From assembly GCA_934131695.1 (NCBI GenBank), contig CAKOZV010000003.1:1-64000 (forward strand): DNA of 64,000 nt, written 5' to 3'. Shown here one piece after another: positions 7,103 through 17,379 of the stretch. Under the pieces are notes generated by a model. It saw only the letters and a list, made by a program, of their open reading frames with translations. It was not told where the DNA came from and ran no database searches. Every line of letters starts with the position of its first letter. Position 1 is the first letter of the stretch. The position numbers and the translations under genes are program-made. The stretch comes from an uncultured Bacilli bacterium (GTDB lineage: Bacteria; Bacillota_I; Bacilli_A; RF39; UBA660).

Positions 7103-9238
7103 ATGCGGAAAAAGAAACCTAGAAATACTGTTAAACTAAGTAAGTTATTTATAGTAGGTTCTCTTTTTTTGTTTGCTTTAATGATTGCAAGAGTAGTACA
7201 GCTTGGCTTATCTAAAGATGTAGATGGAGTAAACTTACAGTCACTAGCTAGTAAAAGAACTACTAAGACTGATACTATTAAAGCTCAAAGAGGTACTATT
7301 TATACTAGTGATAATGAAGTACTTGCCCAAAATGTTTCTTCTTACAAATTAATCGCTTATCTAGATTCTAAAAGAACTACTAATAAAAATAAACCACAAC
7401 ATGTTGTAGATAAAGACTTAACAGCAGAAAAGTTAGCACCTATTCTTGGAATTAGTAAAGAAGAAATATTAACTTATCTAAATAAAGAAAATGTTTATCA
7501 AACAGAGTTTGGTAGTAAAGGAAAAGGACTAACAGAATTAACTAAAGAGAAAATAGAAGCTTTAAATCTTCCTGGATTAGACTTTGAAGAAAGCTTTAAA
7601 AGATATTATCCTAAAGGAGATTTCTTATCATATATAATAGGATATGCTAAAGATGATAGTGATAATAGTACTATTAAAGGAGAAATGGGACTAGAGAAGT
7701 ATTATGATAAAGCTTTATCAGGAACTGATGGTTATACTACTTATCAGAAAGACTTAAGAGGTTATAAAATAGCTGGTACTAAGGAAGTAAGTAAAAAAGC
7801 AGAGGATGGGAAAAATATCTATCTAACTATTAATAATAATATTCAGTTCTTTGTCGAACAAGCCTTAGATGAAGCAGAGAAAACATCATCATTTGAATGG
7901 TTTACTATCATGGTAGCTGATGCTAATACAGGGGCAATTTTAGCGACTGCTACTTCACCATCATTTGATCCTAATAAAAGAAATATGACTAACTATTTAG
8001 ACCTTAATATTGCTCTTCCTTATGAACCAGGTAGTACTATGAAGATATTTACCTATATGGCTGCGATGGAAAATGGTGTCTATAATGGGAATGAAACTTA
8101 TCACTCAGGTGTATACGTAACTAAAGATGGAACCGAAATAGGTGACTGGAATAGAGCTGGTTGGGGTGATATAACTTTTGATAAAGGTTTTGCTCTATCT
8201 AGTAACGTTGGAGTCATTAACTTAATTGAAAGACATATGAATGCTAGTATGTTAAGAAGCTACTTTAAGAAATTAGGCTTTTCTAAGAAGACTGGTATCA
8301 CTTTACCTAATGAAGCGACTGGTAAACTAGACTTTAAATATGAAACAGAAATATTTAATGCTGGATTTGGTCAAGGTATAACAACAACACCTATTCAAAA
8401 TATTCAAGCCTTAACCTCACTTACTAATAAAGGGGTAATGTTAAAACCATATATCGTTTCTAAGATAGTAGATCCTAATACTAATGAAACAGTTTATGAA
8501 GGAAAAAGGACAGAAGTAAATAAAGTAGCCAGTGAAGAGACAGTTAACAAGATGAAAGACTTAATGTGGGAAACCGTTAATGGTCATGGTAATACAGGAG
8601 CAGGTTATAAACTAGAAGGTTATGACTTAATTGGAAAAACAGGTACTGCTCAAATAGCTGATGAAAATGGTAGTGGTTATTTAACTGGTAGTAGTGATAT
8701 AATCTCATCTTTCGCTGGTGTTTATCCAAAAGAAGACTCTAAAGTAATTATTTATGCATCTGTTAAAAGACCAGCTGAAGGTAAACAAAAAGTTATTTGG
8801 GATGTTATTAAAGAAATAGTAGTTAATATAAGTAAATACTATGGAACAAGTCCAACTGATGAGAGTGTCTCTAAACTAACAACGTATAAATTACCATCAT
8901 ATAAAAATAAAAATATCAATATAGTACGGGAAGACTTAACTAAGAAAGGTATGCAGATAGTAACCATTGGTAATGGGGATAAAGTTATTTCTCAGTATCC
9001 TAGTGCTAATGAGAAACTTACTACTAACTCTAAAGTCTTCTTAATTACTAATGATACTAATCTAACTGTACCAGATGTAACCGGTTTATCTAGGAAACAA
9101 GCGGAGGAAGTATTAAAACTACTTGATATAACACCAACCTTAGAAGGTAGCGGTTATGTTGTAGAACAAAGTGTTCCAGCTGGGACAAAAATAGAAAAAG
9201 GGATGAGTTTGACCCTTAAACTAGCAAAAAAGTTCTAG
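7103..9238 (+). CDS. ftsI: Septal class B penicillin-binding protein with PASTA domains (FtsI/PBP2B/SpoVD family)
   Basis: This transpeptidase cross-links septal peptidoglycan outside the membrane. After one membrane helix (residues ~15-34) come the dimerisation region with RGTIYTSD and the transpeptidase domain. The active-site motifs are complete: STMK at ~311-314, SSN at ~366-368 and KTGT at ~512-515. Two PASTA domains follow (about 590-645 and 650-711); the last carries the VPDVTGLSRKQA start. The start at 7103 is chosen because GGGGTGA stands just upstream; the longer frame overlaps ftsL without a site. The 711-residue length and the two PASTA domains match Bacillus PBP2B/SpoVD. A second family member is encoded at the right edge of the window. 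Confidence 0.92.
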   Translation: MRKKKPRNTVKLSKLFIVGSLFLFALMIARVVQLGLSKDVDGVNLQSLASKRTTKTDTIKAQRGTIYTSDNEVLAQNVSSYKLIAYLDSKRTTNKNKPQHVVDKDLTAEKLAPILGISKEEILTYLNKENVYQTEFGSKGKGLTELTKEKIEALNLPGLDFEESFKRYYPKGDFLSYIIGYAKDDSDNSTIKGEMGLEKYYDKALSGTDGYTTYQKDLRGYKIAGTKEVSKKAEDGKNIYLTINNNIQFFVEQALDEAEKTSSFEWFTIMVADANTGAILATATSPSFDPNKRNMTNYLDLNIALPYEPGSTMKIFTYMAAMENGVYNGNETYHSGVYVTKDGTEIGDWNRAGWGDITFDKGFALSSNVGVINLIERHMNASMLRSYFKKLGFSKKTGITLPNEATGKLDFKYETEIFNAGFGQGITTTPIQNIQALTSLTNKGVMLKPYIVSKIVDPNTNETVYEGKRTEVNKVASEETVNKMKDLMWETVNGHGNTGAGYKLEGYDLIGKTGTAQIADENGSGYLTGSSDIISSFAGVYPKEDSKVIIYASVKRPAEGKQKVIWDVIKEIVVNISKYYGTSPTDESVSKLTTYKLPSYKNKNINIVREDLTKKGMQIVTIGNGDKVISQYPSANEKLTTNSKVFLITNDTNLTVPDVTGLSRKQAEEVLKLLDITPTLEGSGYVVEQSVPAGTKIEKGMSLTLKLAKKF

Positions 9239-9295
9239 AAACTCTTTTAAAGATAAGAACTTTATAGTATAATGATGAAAGATAGGGGTGATTAA

Positions 9296-10525
9296 ATGCA
9301 ACTTATAACTAGTTTAGATATTGGTAATGAAGAAATAAAAGTTATTGTTGCTAGTGCTTTTGATAATAAATGTAATGTTTTAGCTTCTACCTCTATTAGA
9401 AGTTCGGGAATAAAGAAAAATACTATTTATAATGAGAAAAAACTACGAGAGTCGGTTAAACTAGCTATTTTAAAGACAGAAGAAAAAATAGGAATGAAAA
9501 TTAAAGAAGTGATTCTACTTATTCCTTCTAATACGGCTAAGATGACAATTGAGACGGGATTAGTTGATATTAAAGATAATATCGTAAGAGGAAGTGATAT
9601 CAAAAGAGCATTAGCTGATGCTAAAAAAGATACTTTTGATGATACTAGGGAATTAGTTAGTGTTCTTCCTATTTCTTTTACGGTAGATGATAATATTAGT
9701 GTTAGCAATCCTATTGGGGAAGAAGGAAATAAACTATTTGTAAAAGCAGTAGTTTCTACTAGTTTGAAAAGTGAGATATATCCTTTAATTAGTATAGTAT
9801 CATCACTTGGTATATCAATTGTCGATATAGTACATAAGAGTCAAGCTGATTATTATACAGTTTCTAATAACTCACTAGATAGAAAGCTAGGTTGTGTTAT
9901 TAATCTTGGTGGTGATGTTACTACTGTCTCTATCTTTAATAAAGGAATTATGATAAAAAACTCATATATACCTTTAGGAAGTAGTAGTGTTGATAAAGAT
10001 ATTTCTTTTGTTTATAAAGTGGATATTAAAACAGCTAGACATTTGAAAGAGACATTTGCCCTAGCGGTACCAAGGTATGCTGATAAATATGATAGTGTTG
10101 ATGTAGTAACCTTGGAAAATAAGAGTATAACAGTTACCCAGAGTGAGATAAGTAAAGTTATAGAATCAAGGTTAAATGAGATTTTAAAACTTGCAAAAAA
10201 TGAAATAAATCGCTTAACAAAACGGGAAATAAGTTATATAATTGTAGTAGGTGGTATTAGCGAGTTGGCTGGATTTAATTATATAGTAGAAGATGTTCTT
10301 TCCCGTAATGCAAGTTGTCTTGATATGCAACAGATGGGAGCAAGACATAATAAATATACAAGTGCCTTTGGAGCTATTAAATATTTTTATAAAAAATGTT
10401 TATTAACAGAAGAAGATATTTCTATGTTTCCACAGGATGTAGTAGAAACATTTTTATCACCAAAGAAGAGAAACACAGGAAGCGAGAACATTGTTAGTAA
10501 GTTTTTGCACCATTTTTATGATTAA
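9296..10525 (+). CDS. ftsA: Cell division protein FtsA
   Basis: FtsA is the actin-like protein that tethers FtsZ filaments to the membrane. Visible marks are the N-terminal phosphate-1 loop SLDIGNEEIKV, the phosphate-2 region INLGGDVTTVSIF, the IVVGGISELAG adenosine loop and an SHS2-type insert between them. The C-terminus ends in ENIVSKFLHHFYD, which fits the amphipathic membrane-targeting helix. A GGGGTGATT site precedes the ATG, and TATAAT at 9268-9273 may add a local promoter. It is followed 19 bases later by ftsZ. Length (409 aa) is normal. Confidence 0.92.
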   Translation: MQLITSLDIGNEEIKVIVASAFDNKCNVLASTSIRSSGIKKNTIYNEKKLRESVKLAILKTEEKIGMKIKEVILLIPSNTAKMTIETGLVDIKDNIVRGSDIKRALADAKKDTFDDTRELVSVLPISFTVDDNISVSNPIGEEGNKLFVKAVVSTSLKSEIYPLISIVSSLGISIVDIVHKSQADYYTVSNNSLDRKLGCVINLGGDVTTVSIFNKGIMIKNSYIPLGSSSVDKDISFVYKVDIKTARHLKETFALAVPRYADKYDSVDVVTLENKSITVTQSEISKVIESRLNEILKLAKNEINRLTKREISYIIVVGGISELAGFNYIVEDVLSRNASCLDMQQMGARHNKYTSAFGAIKYFYKKCLLTEEDISMFPQDVVETFLSPKKRNTGSENIVSKFLHHFYD

Positions 10526-10544
10526 CAGTTAAGGAGGAACGAAC

Positions 10545-11684
10545 ATGGGAAATGGACTAGAAATGGATCAATTAGCGAAAATTAAAGTAATTGGTTTAGG
10601 TGGCGGTGGAGGAAACGCCGTTAATAGAATGGTTGAGTCTGGAGTAAAGGGCGTTGAATTTATCGTTGCTAATACAGACTTACAAGTATTAAATAATTCA
10701 AAAGCAGATGTTAAGATACAGTTAGGAGCTAATCTTACTGATGGATTAGGAGCAGGAAGTAAACCAGATATTGGTCGTGAGGCTGCTCTTGAAAGTAAAA
10801 AAGAAATCGAAGATGCCTTAACTGGTGCTGATATGATTTTCATAACTTGTGGAATGGGTGGTGGAACTGGTACTGGTAGTGCCCCTGTTGTAGCAGAGAT
10901 TGCACAAGGATTAGGTGCTTTAACTGTAGCTATTGTTACTAAACCATTTACTTTTGAAGGAAAAAAGAGAATGGATAATGCTTTAAGAGGATTATCTGAA
11001 CTTGAAAAACACGTTGATACTTTAATCGTTATACCAAACGATAGATTAAGAGAAATTATAGATAAGACTACACCAATGCTTGAAGCATTTAAAGAAGTAG
11101 ATAATGTCTTAAGAAGAGGTGTTCAATCAATTTCAGATTTAATTGCTGTAGTTGGACTAGTTAACCTTGACTTTGCTGATGTTCAATCAGTTATGAAAGA
11201 TTCTGGTCATGCTATTATTGGTATTGGTATTGGTATGGGTGAAGATAGAGCGATAGAAGCTGCTCAACAAGCCGTATCTAGTCCGTTACTAGAAACTAGC
11301 ATATCAGGAGCAACAGATGCAATTATTAATATAACTGGTGGCGTTAACTTAACTCTATTTGAAGCTGAACAAGCAGCCGAAGTAGTAAGAGCAGCCTCTG
11401 GAACTGATATTAATACTATCTTTGGTTCTGTTATCAATGAAAACTTATCAGATGAAGTAATTGTTACTGTAATTGCTACTGGATTTGATAAGAAAGCTAG
11501 AGAAGAAACACAAAAACCAGTATTTTCTAATGTTCAACCTACAAGACGTAGTAGAGGAGAAGAGATGGGGTATGGTTCACCACTTCCAAGAATTGATACA
11601 TCACCAGATGATGACGATGATGATGGAGAAGTTTTAGGTAGTGACTATGATTTACCTCCATTCTTAAGAGATAAAAACTTTTAG
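10545..11684 (+). CDS. ftsZ: Cell division GTPase FtsZ
   Basis: FtsZ is the tubulin-like GTPase that forms the Z-ring. The GTP-binding signature [10 protein letters not shown] lies at residues 105-114, the N-terminal [13 protein letters not shown] loop at ~17-29 and the catalytic T7 loop NLDFADV near 213. An Asp-rich linker leads to the conserved C-terminal peptide [11 protein letters not shown], which binds FtsA and other partners. AAGGAGG stands 8 bases before the chosen ATG; a second Met occurs at residue 7. A terminator directly follows, closing the division operon. Confidence 0.97.
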   Translation: MGNGLEMDQLAKIKVIGLGGGGGNAVNRMVESGVKGVEFIVANTDLQVLNNSKADVKIQLGANLTDGLGAGSKPDIGREAALESKKEIEDALTGADMIFITCGMGGGTGTGSAPVVAEIAQGLGALTVAIVTKPFTFEGKKRMDNALRGLSELEKHVDTLIVIPNDRLREIIDKTTPMLEAFKEVDNVLRRGVQSISDLIAVVGLVNLDFADVQSVMKDSGHAIIGIGIGMGEDRAIEAAQQAVSSPLLETSISGATDAIINITGGVNLTLFEAEQAAEVVRAASGTDINTIFGSVINENLSDEVIVTVIATGFDKKAREETQKPVFSNVQPTRRSRGEEMGYGSPLPRIDTSPDDDDDDGEVLGSDYDLPPFLRDKNF

Positions 11685-11689
11685 AAAAG

Positions 11690-11716
11690 ACATATCAAAA
11701 AAAGATATGTTTTTTT
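11690..11716 (+). terminator. Terminator after ftsZ
   Basis: A perfect 7-bp stem ACATATC/GATATGT with an A-rich loop is followed by seven T. Confidence 0.85.
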
Positions 11717-11725
11717 AAAAAAGCA

Positions 11726-11754
11726 TTGACGAACATATTTTCTATATATATAAT
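11726..11754 (+). promoter_or_regulatory. Sigma-A promoter of priA
   Basis: TTGACG (11726-11731) and a perfect TATAAT (11749-11754) are spaced by exactly 17 bp. The ribosome binding site GAAGGGAG and ATG follow. Confidence 0.85.
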
Positions 11755-11777
11755 AGATAAGCGAAGGGAGAAAAAAT

Positions 11778-13937
11778 ATGGTAGCACTTGTTCTAGTAGA
11801 AGTTATGAGTAGGGCTGTTGATAAGACATTTTCCTATAATATTCCTAAGGAATTAGTAGCTGATGTAGCCGTTGGTAAACGAGTAGTCGTTCCTTTTGGA
11901 AGAAAACAAGTAGAAGGATTTGTCTTAGAAATAGTTGATGATATTGATAGTGATTATGAATTAAAAGATATAATTAGTGTAAATAATGATATAGTTTTAA
12001 CTGAAGAGATGTTAAGTCTTGGTAGGGCAGTGAGTTATAGTACTTTAGCACCTTTGATAAGTTGCTATCAGGCAATGCTTCCTAAAGCTTTAAAGGTTAA
12101 ACAGAAAAAAGAAATAACTAAGAAGTATGAGGCTTATTATAAAGTTATTGATACTAGTTGTAAACTTAGTGATAAGCAGTTAGAAATAGTTAATTTTATT
12201 AATGATAAAGTAGTAAGTGAAAAAGAACTAGTAGATATAAAAAAGATAAGTAAAGCAAGACTTAATCTTTTAGTAGAGAAGAAAGTTTTAGCTAAAGAGT
12301 TAAGAGAAAGTTACCGATTAGAACATAATGATATAAGGGAAGAAAAGAATAAGTTAACACCATTACAAGAAAAAGCAGTTAAAGAAATTATTGATAGTAG
12401 TGATACTGTTTATTTACTACATGGAGTAACTGGTAGTGGTAAGACAGAAGTTTATATGACCTTAATTGAAGAAGGTATAAAAAGAGGAAAACAAAGTATT
12501 GTTTTAGTACCTGAGATATCCTTAACACCTCAGACTTTAGCTCGTTTTGAGAGAAGATTTGGTAAAAAAGTAGCCGTTTTTCATAGTGCCTTATCAGAAG
12601 GGGAAAAATATGATGAATATAGAAGAGTGGCAAGAGGAGAAGTTAATGTAATAGTAGGGACTAGAAGTGCTATTTTTGCTCCACTAAAAGATATATCTTA
12701 TATAATTATGGATGAAGAACATAGTGACTCTTATAAACAGGAGAATAGTCCTCGATATGATACTAAGATGGTTGCGTTAGAAAGATGTAAATATCATAAA
12801 GCTAAGTTAATACTTGGTAGTGCTACTCCTACACTAGAAAGCTATGCTAGGGCTTTAAAAGGTGTCTATCATTTAGTAAATCTTAAGGAAAGAGTAGGAG
12901 GTAGGAGTCTACCTAAAGTAGAGTTTGTTGATATGAATAAAGCTCTAGCTACATCAAAGGGACATTTTTCTCTAGAATTAATTAAAAGAATAGAAGAGAC
13001 TTTAAGAAGAGGGGAACAAGTGATTCTTTTACTAAATAGAAGAGGTTATTCTTCCGTTTTGTCTTGTAAGAATTGTGGCTATGTTATGAAGTGTCCTAAC
13101 TGTGATATATCCTTAACTTATCATAAGACTAATAATATGTTAAGATGTCACTATTGTGGTTATGCTACTAATTATCCAAAAGTTTGTCCTGAATGTAAGG
13201 AAGAGGCTCTAAGAGACTTGGGAGTTGGAACGGAGAAAATAGAAGAAGAGGTTAAATCACTCTTTGGTAATAGTAAGGTTTTACGAATGGATGTTGATAC
13301 TACTAGTAAGAAGAATGCTCATCAAAAGATAATAGAAAGCTTTGGTAAGGGAGAAGCTAATATCTTAATTGGTACCCAGATGGTTGCAAAAGGACTTGAC
13401 TTTCCTAATGTCACTTTAGTAGGTGTACTTAATACTGATACATCACTCATGATACCAGACTTTAGGAGTAGTGAAGCTACTTTTGATTTATTAAGCCAAG
13501 TAGCAGGAAGAAGTGGTAGAGCTAAAGAGGGACTGGTGGTTTTTCAAACTTATAATAAGGATCACTATGCTATAAATTGTGCTAGTAATCATGACTATTT
13601 AACTTTCTATAAAGAAGAAATGGCAATTAGAAAAATGATGAAATATCCCCCATATTATTACTTAGTATTAGTTAAGATTAGTGGTAAAGATGAAAATAGT
13701 TGTCTAAAAGAAGCAGTGAGATGTGAAAAAGTCTTAAAGAAGTATTTAGATAAGACTATTCTCTTAGGACCTACTAAAGCGATGATTTTTAAAAAGATGA
13801 ATATTTATACTTACCAAATAATTTTGAAATATCAGTATCAAGATAATTTATATGAAATACTTGATAAGCTTTTAAACTACTATGCAACTAAGAAGATAGT
13901 AGAAGTATCAGTTACCTTTAATCCCGTGCACTTGTAG
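11778..13937 (+). CDS. priA: Primosomal replication restart helicase PriA
   Basis: PriA is a 3'-5' superfamily 2 helicase that reloads the replisome at stalled forks. The N-terminal DNA-binding part starts VALVLVEVMSRAVDKTFSY. The helicase domain has Walker A GVTGSGKTEVY at ~216, DEEH at ~312 and the motif GSATPTLES. The Cys-rich zinc insertion starts at ~430 with CKNCGY, CPNC, CHYCGY and CPEC. The C-terminal helicase motifs GTQMVAKGLDFPNVTLV and QVAGRSGR follow. The length of 719 aa is slightly shorter than E. coli PriA. It has its own promoter and terminates the division-cluster neighbourhood. Confidence 0.95.
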   Translation: MVALVLVEVMSRAVDKTFSYNIPKELVADVAVGKRVVVPFGRKQVEGFVLEIVDDIDSDYELKDIISVNNDIVLTEEMLSLGRAVSYSTLAPLISCYQAMLPKALKVKQKKEITKKYEAYYKVIDTSCKLSDKQLEIVNFINDKVVSEKELVDIKKISKARLNLLVEKKVLAKELRESYRLEHNDIREEKNKLTPLQEKAVKEIIDSSDTVYLLHGVTGSGKTEVYMTLIEEGIKRGKQSIVLVPEISLTPQTLARFERRFGKKVAVFHSALSEGEKYDEYRRVARGEVNVIVGTRSAIFAPLKDISYIIMDEEHSDSYKQENSPRYDTKMVALERCKYHKAKLILGSATPTLESYARALKGVYHLVNLKERVGGRSLPKVEFVDMNKALATSKGHFSLELIKRIEETLRRGEQVILLLNRRGYSSVLSCKNCGYVMKCPNCDISLTYHKTNNMLRCHYCGYATNYPKVCPECKEEALRDLGVGTEKIEEEVKSLFGNSKVLRMDVDTTSKKNAHQKIIESFGKGEANILIGTQMVAKGLDFPNVTLVGVLNTDTSLMIPDFRSSEATFDLLSQVAGRSGRAKEGLVVFQTYNKDHYAINCASNHDYLTFYKEEMAIRKMMKYPPYYYLVLVKISGKDENSCLKEAVRCEKVLKKYLDKTILLGPTKAMIFKKMNIYTYQIILKYQYQDNLYEILDKLLNYYATKKIVEVSVTFNPVHL

Positions 13938-13979
13938 TATTTTTAGACATATTTAAACATATTATTTAGTGGTGATAAA

Positions 13980-14687
13980 ATGTTATTTCAACTATTTAAT
14001 AGTTTAAGAGGTTTCTTTACTTTTACAGCTAGTTATTCTAACCAAGTCTTTAAAGAACCTTTATCAAAAGAAGAGGAAGAAGAAAAAATTAATAAGATGC
14101 AAGAAGGAGATATAACCGCTAGAAATGACTTAATAGAACATAACTTAAGATTAGTCGCTCATATTGTTAAGAAATTTGATTATAAAAATGTTGATCAAGA
14201 TGACTTAATTAGTATTGGTACAATTGGTCTTATAAAAGGAGTCGATAGTTTCCTTGCTAGTAAAGGAAATAGACTAACTACTTATTGTGCAAAATGTATT
14301 CAAAACGAAATTCTGATGTACTTTAGAGCTAATAATAAAAATAATAAAAATATTTCTCTTAATGAACCAGTCGGTTTTGATAAAGAAGGTAATGAAATAT
14401 CAATATTAGATATTTTAAAAGCTCCAAAGCCTGACTTTGTAGAAGAGATAAGTAAAAAAGACAATGTCTTACTACTAAACGATTATCTAGAAGTGTTAAC
14501 TGATAGAGAAAAAGATATTATTGAAAAAAGATATGGTTTATATGGAACAGTACCCTTAACCCAAAAGAAAATAGCTAGTAATATGAAAATATCAAGAAGT
14601 TATGTTTCAAGAATTGAGAAAAGAGCTTTAACTAAAATACTTAGGGAGTTTATTAAAAATAATCATTATGAAGAATTAGATAAATAA
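13980..14687 (+). CDS. Sigma-70 family factor resembling sporulation sigma-K
   Basis: The 235-residue protein closely follows Bacillus sigma-K. Region 2 contains ARNDLIEHNLRLVAHIVKKF and DLISIGTIGLIKGVDSF. The segment FDKEGNEISILDILKAP sits where sigma-K has QDKEGNEISLIDVL. Region 4 ends with KISRSYVSRIEKRALTKI. The first ~28 residues are hydrophobic and Phe-rich and lie before PLSKEEE, like the pro-sequence of pro-sigma-K. In Bacillus and Clostridium sigma-K drives late mother-cell genes during sporulation. A GGTGAT site precedes the ATG, and the gene is 42 bases after priA. Whether it serves sporulation here is unknown; sigma-G/F/E-like alternatives fit less well. Confidence 0.8.
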   Translation: MLFQLFNSLRGFFTFTASYSNQVFKEPLSKEEEEEKINKMQEGDITARNDLIEHNLRLVAHIVKKFDYKNVDQDDLISIGTIGLIKGVDSFLASKGNRLTTYCAKCIQNEILMYFRANNKNNKNISLNEPVGFDKEGNEISILDILKAPKPDFVEEISKKDNVLLLNDYLEVLTDREKDIIEKRYGLYGTVPLTQKKIASNMKISRSYVSRIEKRALTKILREFIKNNHYEELDK

Positions 14688-14741
14688 TTTTCTTTTTCTT
14701 TTTTTAATGCTATACTAATATTAAATTTCAGGAGGACATAT

Positions 14742-15842
14742 ATGAGTATTAAAGAATATTTATTAAACTTAAAGGAAAAATTGGTTTTTTTTAAAAAAGA
14801 AGAGCAAAAAGAAGAAGTATCAAAGAATGGTTACATAATAGAAGAATTACCACGAAAAGGAATTAATAGCTTTTTAAACTGGTATGCTAAACATTTACCA
14901 GAGTGGGATGAAAATATTAAAGTAGAAGAAGAAATTAAGTTTATGCAAAACTTTATCGAAAAAGTAGCTGTTTGGTATGAACTTAGATATCCTGATTATG
15001 CTATAACTGGTGATAAAAATAACTTTATGATTGATGGCATTTCTAATTATAATATGTTCGAAGACAATCCTTATATTAAGGACTTATTAGGAAAAGATTC
15101 TGTTGTAAATGATTTAGATTGGAGTGAGTTTTATAATACTAAATCATTTATTAATAACTTATCAGCTAAAGAAAAAGAGTACTTTGTAAGACCTAGCTAT
15201 GAAAAATATATTTTGATTAATGGCTACCATCTTGAACTTAATAAAAATGGTAAAGTAATTTCTTGTCCTGGGTTAAGTAGACATTATAAACTAAAAAGTT
15301 CTATGGTGATTGGAAAAGATATAAAAGAAGTAGTTACATTGCTAAAAGAAAAAGAAATTATTCCACTTGCTGGTAGTGAAATTGAAAAGCAAATTCAAAT
15401 ATATGAAGACAAACAAATAAGAAAAGATAATATGCTTTATGCTACAATGTGTAGAATAATTGAAAGAGGAGCCACTACTTCAATAGGAGCAAGAAGAGCC
15501 TTGCTTTTTGCTAGAGAATTTAAACAAATTACAATATTACCTATATCCTTTGAAATAGTTTTAGGGTATGATCCTTATATTGATGTTTTTTTGAAAGAAG
15601 CTAGTAAAGATGAATATTTAAGAGAAAATATTAAGTTTTTATTGTCTATATTTAAACCAGAATATAGTAAAAAAGATATAGATGAGATGCTAAAAACAAA
15701 AGAAGAGAAAGAAGAAGAAAAACAACTTCACCAAAGATTAGTAAATGTTTTAGCAAATAGAGTAAATGAAGAAGAAGCTAAAGAAGGAGCAAAAGTATTA
15801 AGAATACAAAGAAAATTAAGTAAAAATAGAAATGCTCGTTAA
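14742..15842 (+). CDS. Conserved-looking hypothetical protein
   Basis: I do not recognise this 366-residue protein. It has no signal peptide or membrane helix and looks cytoplasmic. The N-terminal ~35 residues are Lys/Glu-rich; the middle contains WYELRYPDYAI, a folded-looking region to ~residue 300, and the segment IIERGATTSIGARRALLFARE. The last ~60 residues are highly charged and probably helical (KEEKEEEKQLHQRL). A perfect AGGAGG precedes the ATG, a TATACT -10-like box lies at ~14710, and a terminator follows. It is transcribed after the sigma-K-like gene, but nothing ties the two functionally. Confidence 0.6.
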   Translation: MSIKEYLLNLKEKLVFFKKEEQKEEVSKNGYIIEELPRKGINSFLNWYAKHLPEWDENIKVEEEIKFMQNFIEKVAVWYELRYPDYAITGDKNNFMIDGISNYNMFEDNPYIKDLLGKDSVVNDLDWSEFYNTKSFINNLSAKEKEYFVRPSYEKYILINGYHLELNKNGKVISCPGLSRHYKLKSSMVIGKDIKEVVTLLKEKEIIPLAGSEIEKQIQIYEDKQIRKDNMLYATMCRIIERGATTSIGARRALLFAREFKQITILPISFEIVLGYDPYIDVFLKEASKDEYLRENIKFLLSIFKPEYSKKDIDEMLKTKEEKEEEKQLHQRLVNVLANRVNEEEAKEGAKVLRIQRKLSKNRNAR

Positions 15843-15870
15843 TTGCTTACCTAGTTAGGCAATTTTCTTC
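15841..15870 (+). terminator. Intrinsic terminator
   Basis: AATTGC pairs with GCAATT around a short loop and is followed by TTCTTCTT, directly at the stop codon of the hypothetical gene. Confidence 0.7.
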
Positions 15871-15971
15871 TTGGTTTAAAATTTAAGTTCCTGTGGTATA
15901 ATAACTAATGAAGTTTAATGTTTAAAAAAAATAATTGCTATGTTATAATATAGTAACTGAAAAGAGGCACT

Positions 15972-17369
15972 ATGGAAAAAGTAGATAAATTAAATAAACG
16001 AAAAATTGGTCTTGTTTTTCTTATCATGTTAGTAGTTATATTGCTTATCTTTTTTTTATTGATTCCAAGAATCAGCTTGAAAGGTAAAACAACTATTATG
16101 TTAAATATTAATAGTGAGTATAAAGAACCAGGATATCATGCTAGTTATCTGTTTGATAATCTAACTGATAAAGTAAAAGTATCAGGAAAGGTTAATAATA
16201 AGAAAGATGGAGTATATTATCTAACTTATAAAGTAAAAGGACCATTTATTACGGTTAGTACTAAAAGAAAAGTAGAAGTTAAAGATATGGAAAGCCCTAT
16301 TATTACCCTAGAAGGGGGAGAAGAAACTTATATCTGTCCTAATAGTAAATATAAAGAATTAGGGTATAAAGCTATTGATAATATAGATGGAGACTTAACT
16401 AAAAAAGTAAAAACAACTGAAAATGAAGATACAATTACTTATGAAGTAGAAGATAAAGCTCATAATAAGACTAGTGTTACTAGAAAAATAAAGGTAGGGG
16501 ATAAGACCAAACCTACAATAGAGTTAACAGATGGTGATATAGTATTTTCTTATATAGGAGAAACTTATGTAGAACCAGGTTATAAAGTATTTGATAACTG
16601 TGATGGTGATATAACAGGTATGGTTATAACTAGTGGTAGTGTTGATACTAATAGTAGTGATGATCAAACACTAACTTATACAGTCGAAGATAAAGCTCAT
16701 AATAAGACTGAAGCCAAAAGAAAGATTAAAATGGTAAGAAGAGATAGTCCGGGTACCATTTATTTAACCTTTGATGATGGACCTAATAATGGAACTACTA
16801 ATGTTATTTTAGATATCTTGAAAGAAGAAAATGTAAAAGCTACTTTCTTTGTTACTGGTAAAGGACCAGATGAATTAATTAAAAGAGAATACGATGAAGG
16901 GCATACTGTCGCTTTACATACCTTCTCGCATAGTTATCCAACTGTTTATCAATCAGTAGATGCTTATTTTAATGACTTAACTAAAGTTCATGATAGAGTA
17001 GCCGCTATCACTGGTTATGATAGTAGAATTATTAGATTTCCAGGAGGTAGTAGTAATACTGTTAGTAGACACTATCAAGAAGGACTAATGACCACCTTAA
17101 CTAAAGAGGTCTTAGAAAAAGGCTATTACTATTATGACTGGAATATATCTAGTGGTGATGCAGGTGAATATAAAGATGCAAGAAGTATCATAAATCAGGT
17201 TACTAGAAGCTTATCAAAAGAGAGGACTAATATGGTATTAATGCATGATATAAAACCATATACAAGAGATGCTTTAAGAGAAATTATTAAATATGGTAAA
17301 GAAAATGGTTACCACTTTGATAAGATAACACCAGGAACTAAAATGATAAGACAAAAAGTTAATAATTAG
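15972..17369 (+). CDS. Membrane-anchored polysaccharide (peptidoglycan) deacetylase with Ig-like repeats
   Basis: One membrane helix near residues 12-33 anchors the protein, with the rest outside. Residues ~35-255 hold three tandem DUF5011-type Ig-like domains; the second and third share NxDGDxT and YxVEDKAHNKT. A NodB deacetylase domain starts near residue 260. TFDDGP at ~266 supplies the catalytic Asp, HTFSH the metal His pair, RFPGG the substrate loop, and DWN and LMHD the later motifs. The family removes N-acetyl groups from GlcNAc in peptidoglycan, which gives lysozyme resistance. AGAGG precedes the ATG, and TATAAT lies at ~15945. It is followed 10 bases later by yqeG. The exact polymer acted on is inferred. 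Confidence 0.85.
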   Translation: MEKVDKLNKRKIGLVFLIMLVVILLIFFLLIPRISLKGKTTIMLNINSEYKEPGYHASYLFDNLTDKVKVSGKVNNKKDGVYYLTYKVKGPFITVSTKRKVEVKDMESPIITLEGGEETYICPNSKYKELGYKAIDNIDGDLTKKVKTTENEDTITYEVEDKAHNKTSVTRKIKVGDKTKPTIELTDGDIVFSYIGETYVEPGYKVFDNCDGDITGMVITSGSVDTNSSDDQTLTYTVEDKAHNKTEAKRKIKMVRRDSPGTIYLTFDDGPNNGTTNVILDILKEENVKATFFVTGKGPDELIKREYDEGHTVALHTFSHSYPTVYQSVDAYFNDLTKVHDRVAAITGYDSRIIRFPGGSSNTVSRHYQEGLMTTLTKEVLEKGYYYYDWNISSGDAGEYKDARSIINQVTRSLSKERTNMVLMHDIKPYTRDALREIIKYGKENGYHFDKITPGTKMIRQKVNN

Positions 17370-17379
17370 AGGAGATGCT

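Noticed and set aside
9427..9708. Minus-strand frame opposite ftsA
   Set aside because: It is fully inside a clear ftsA gene, has no ribosome binding site and no recognisable content.
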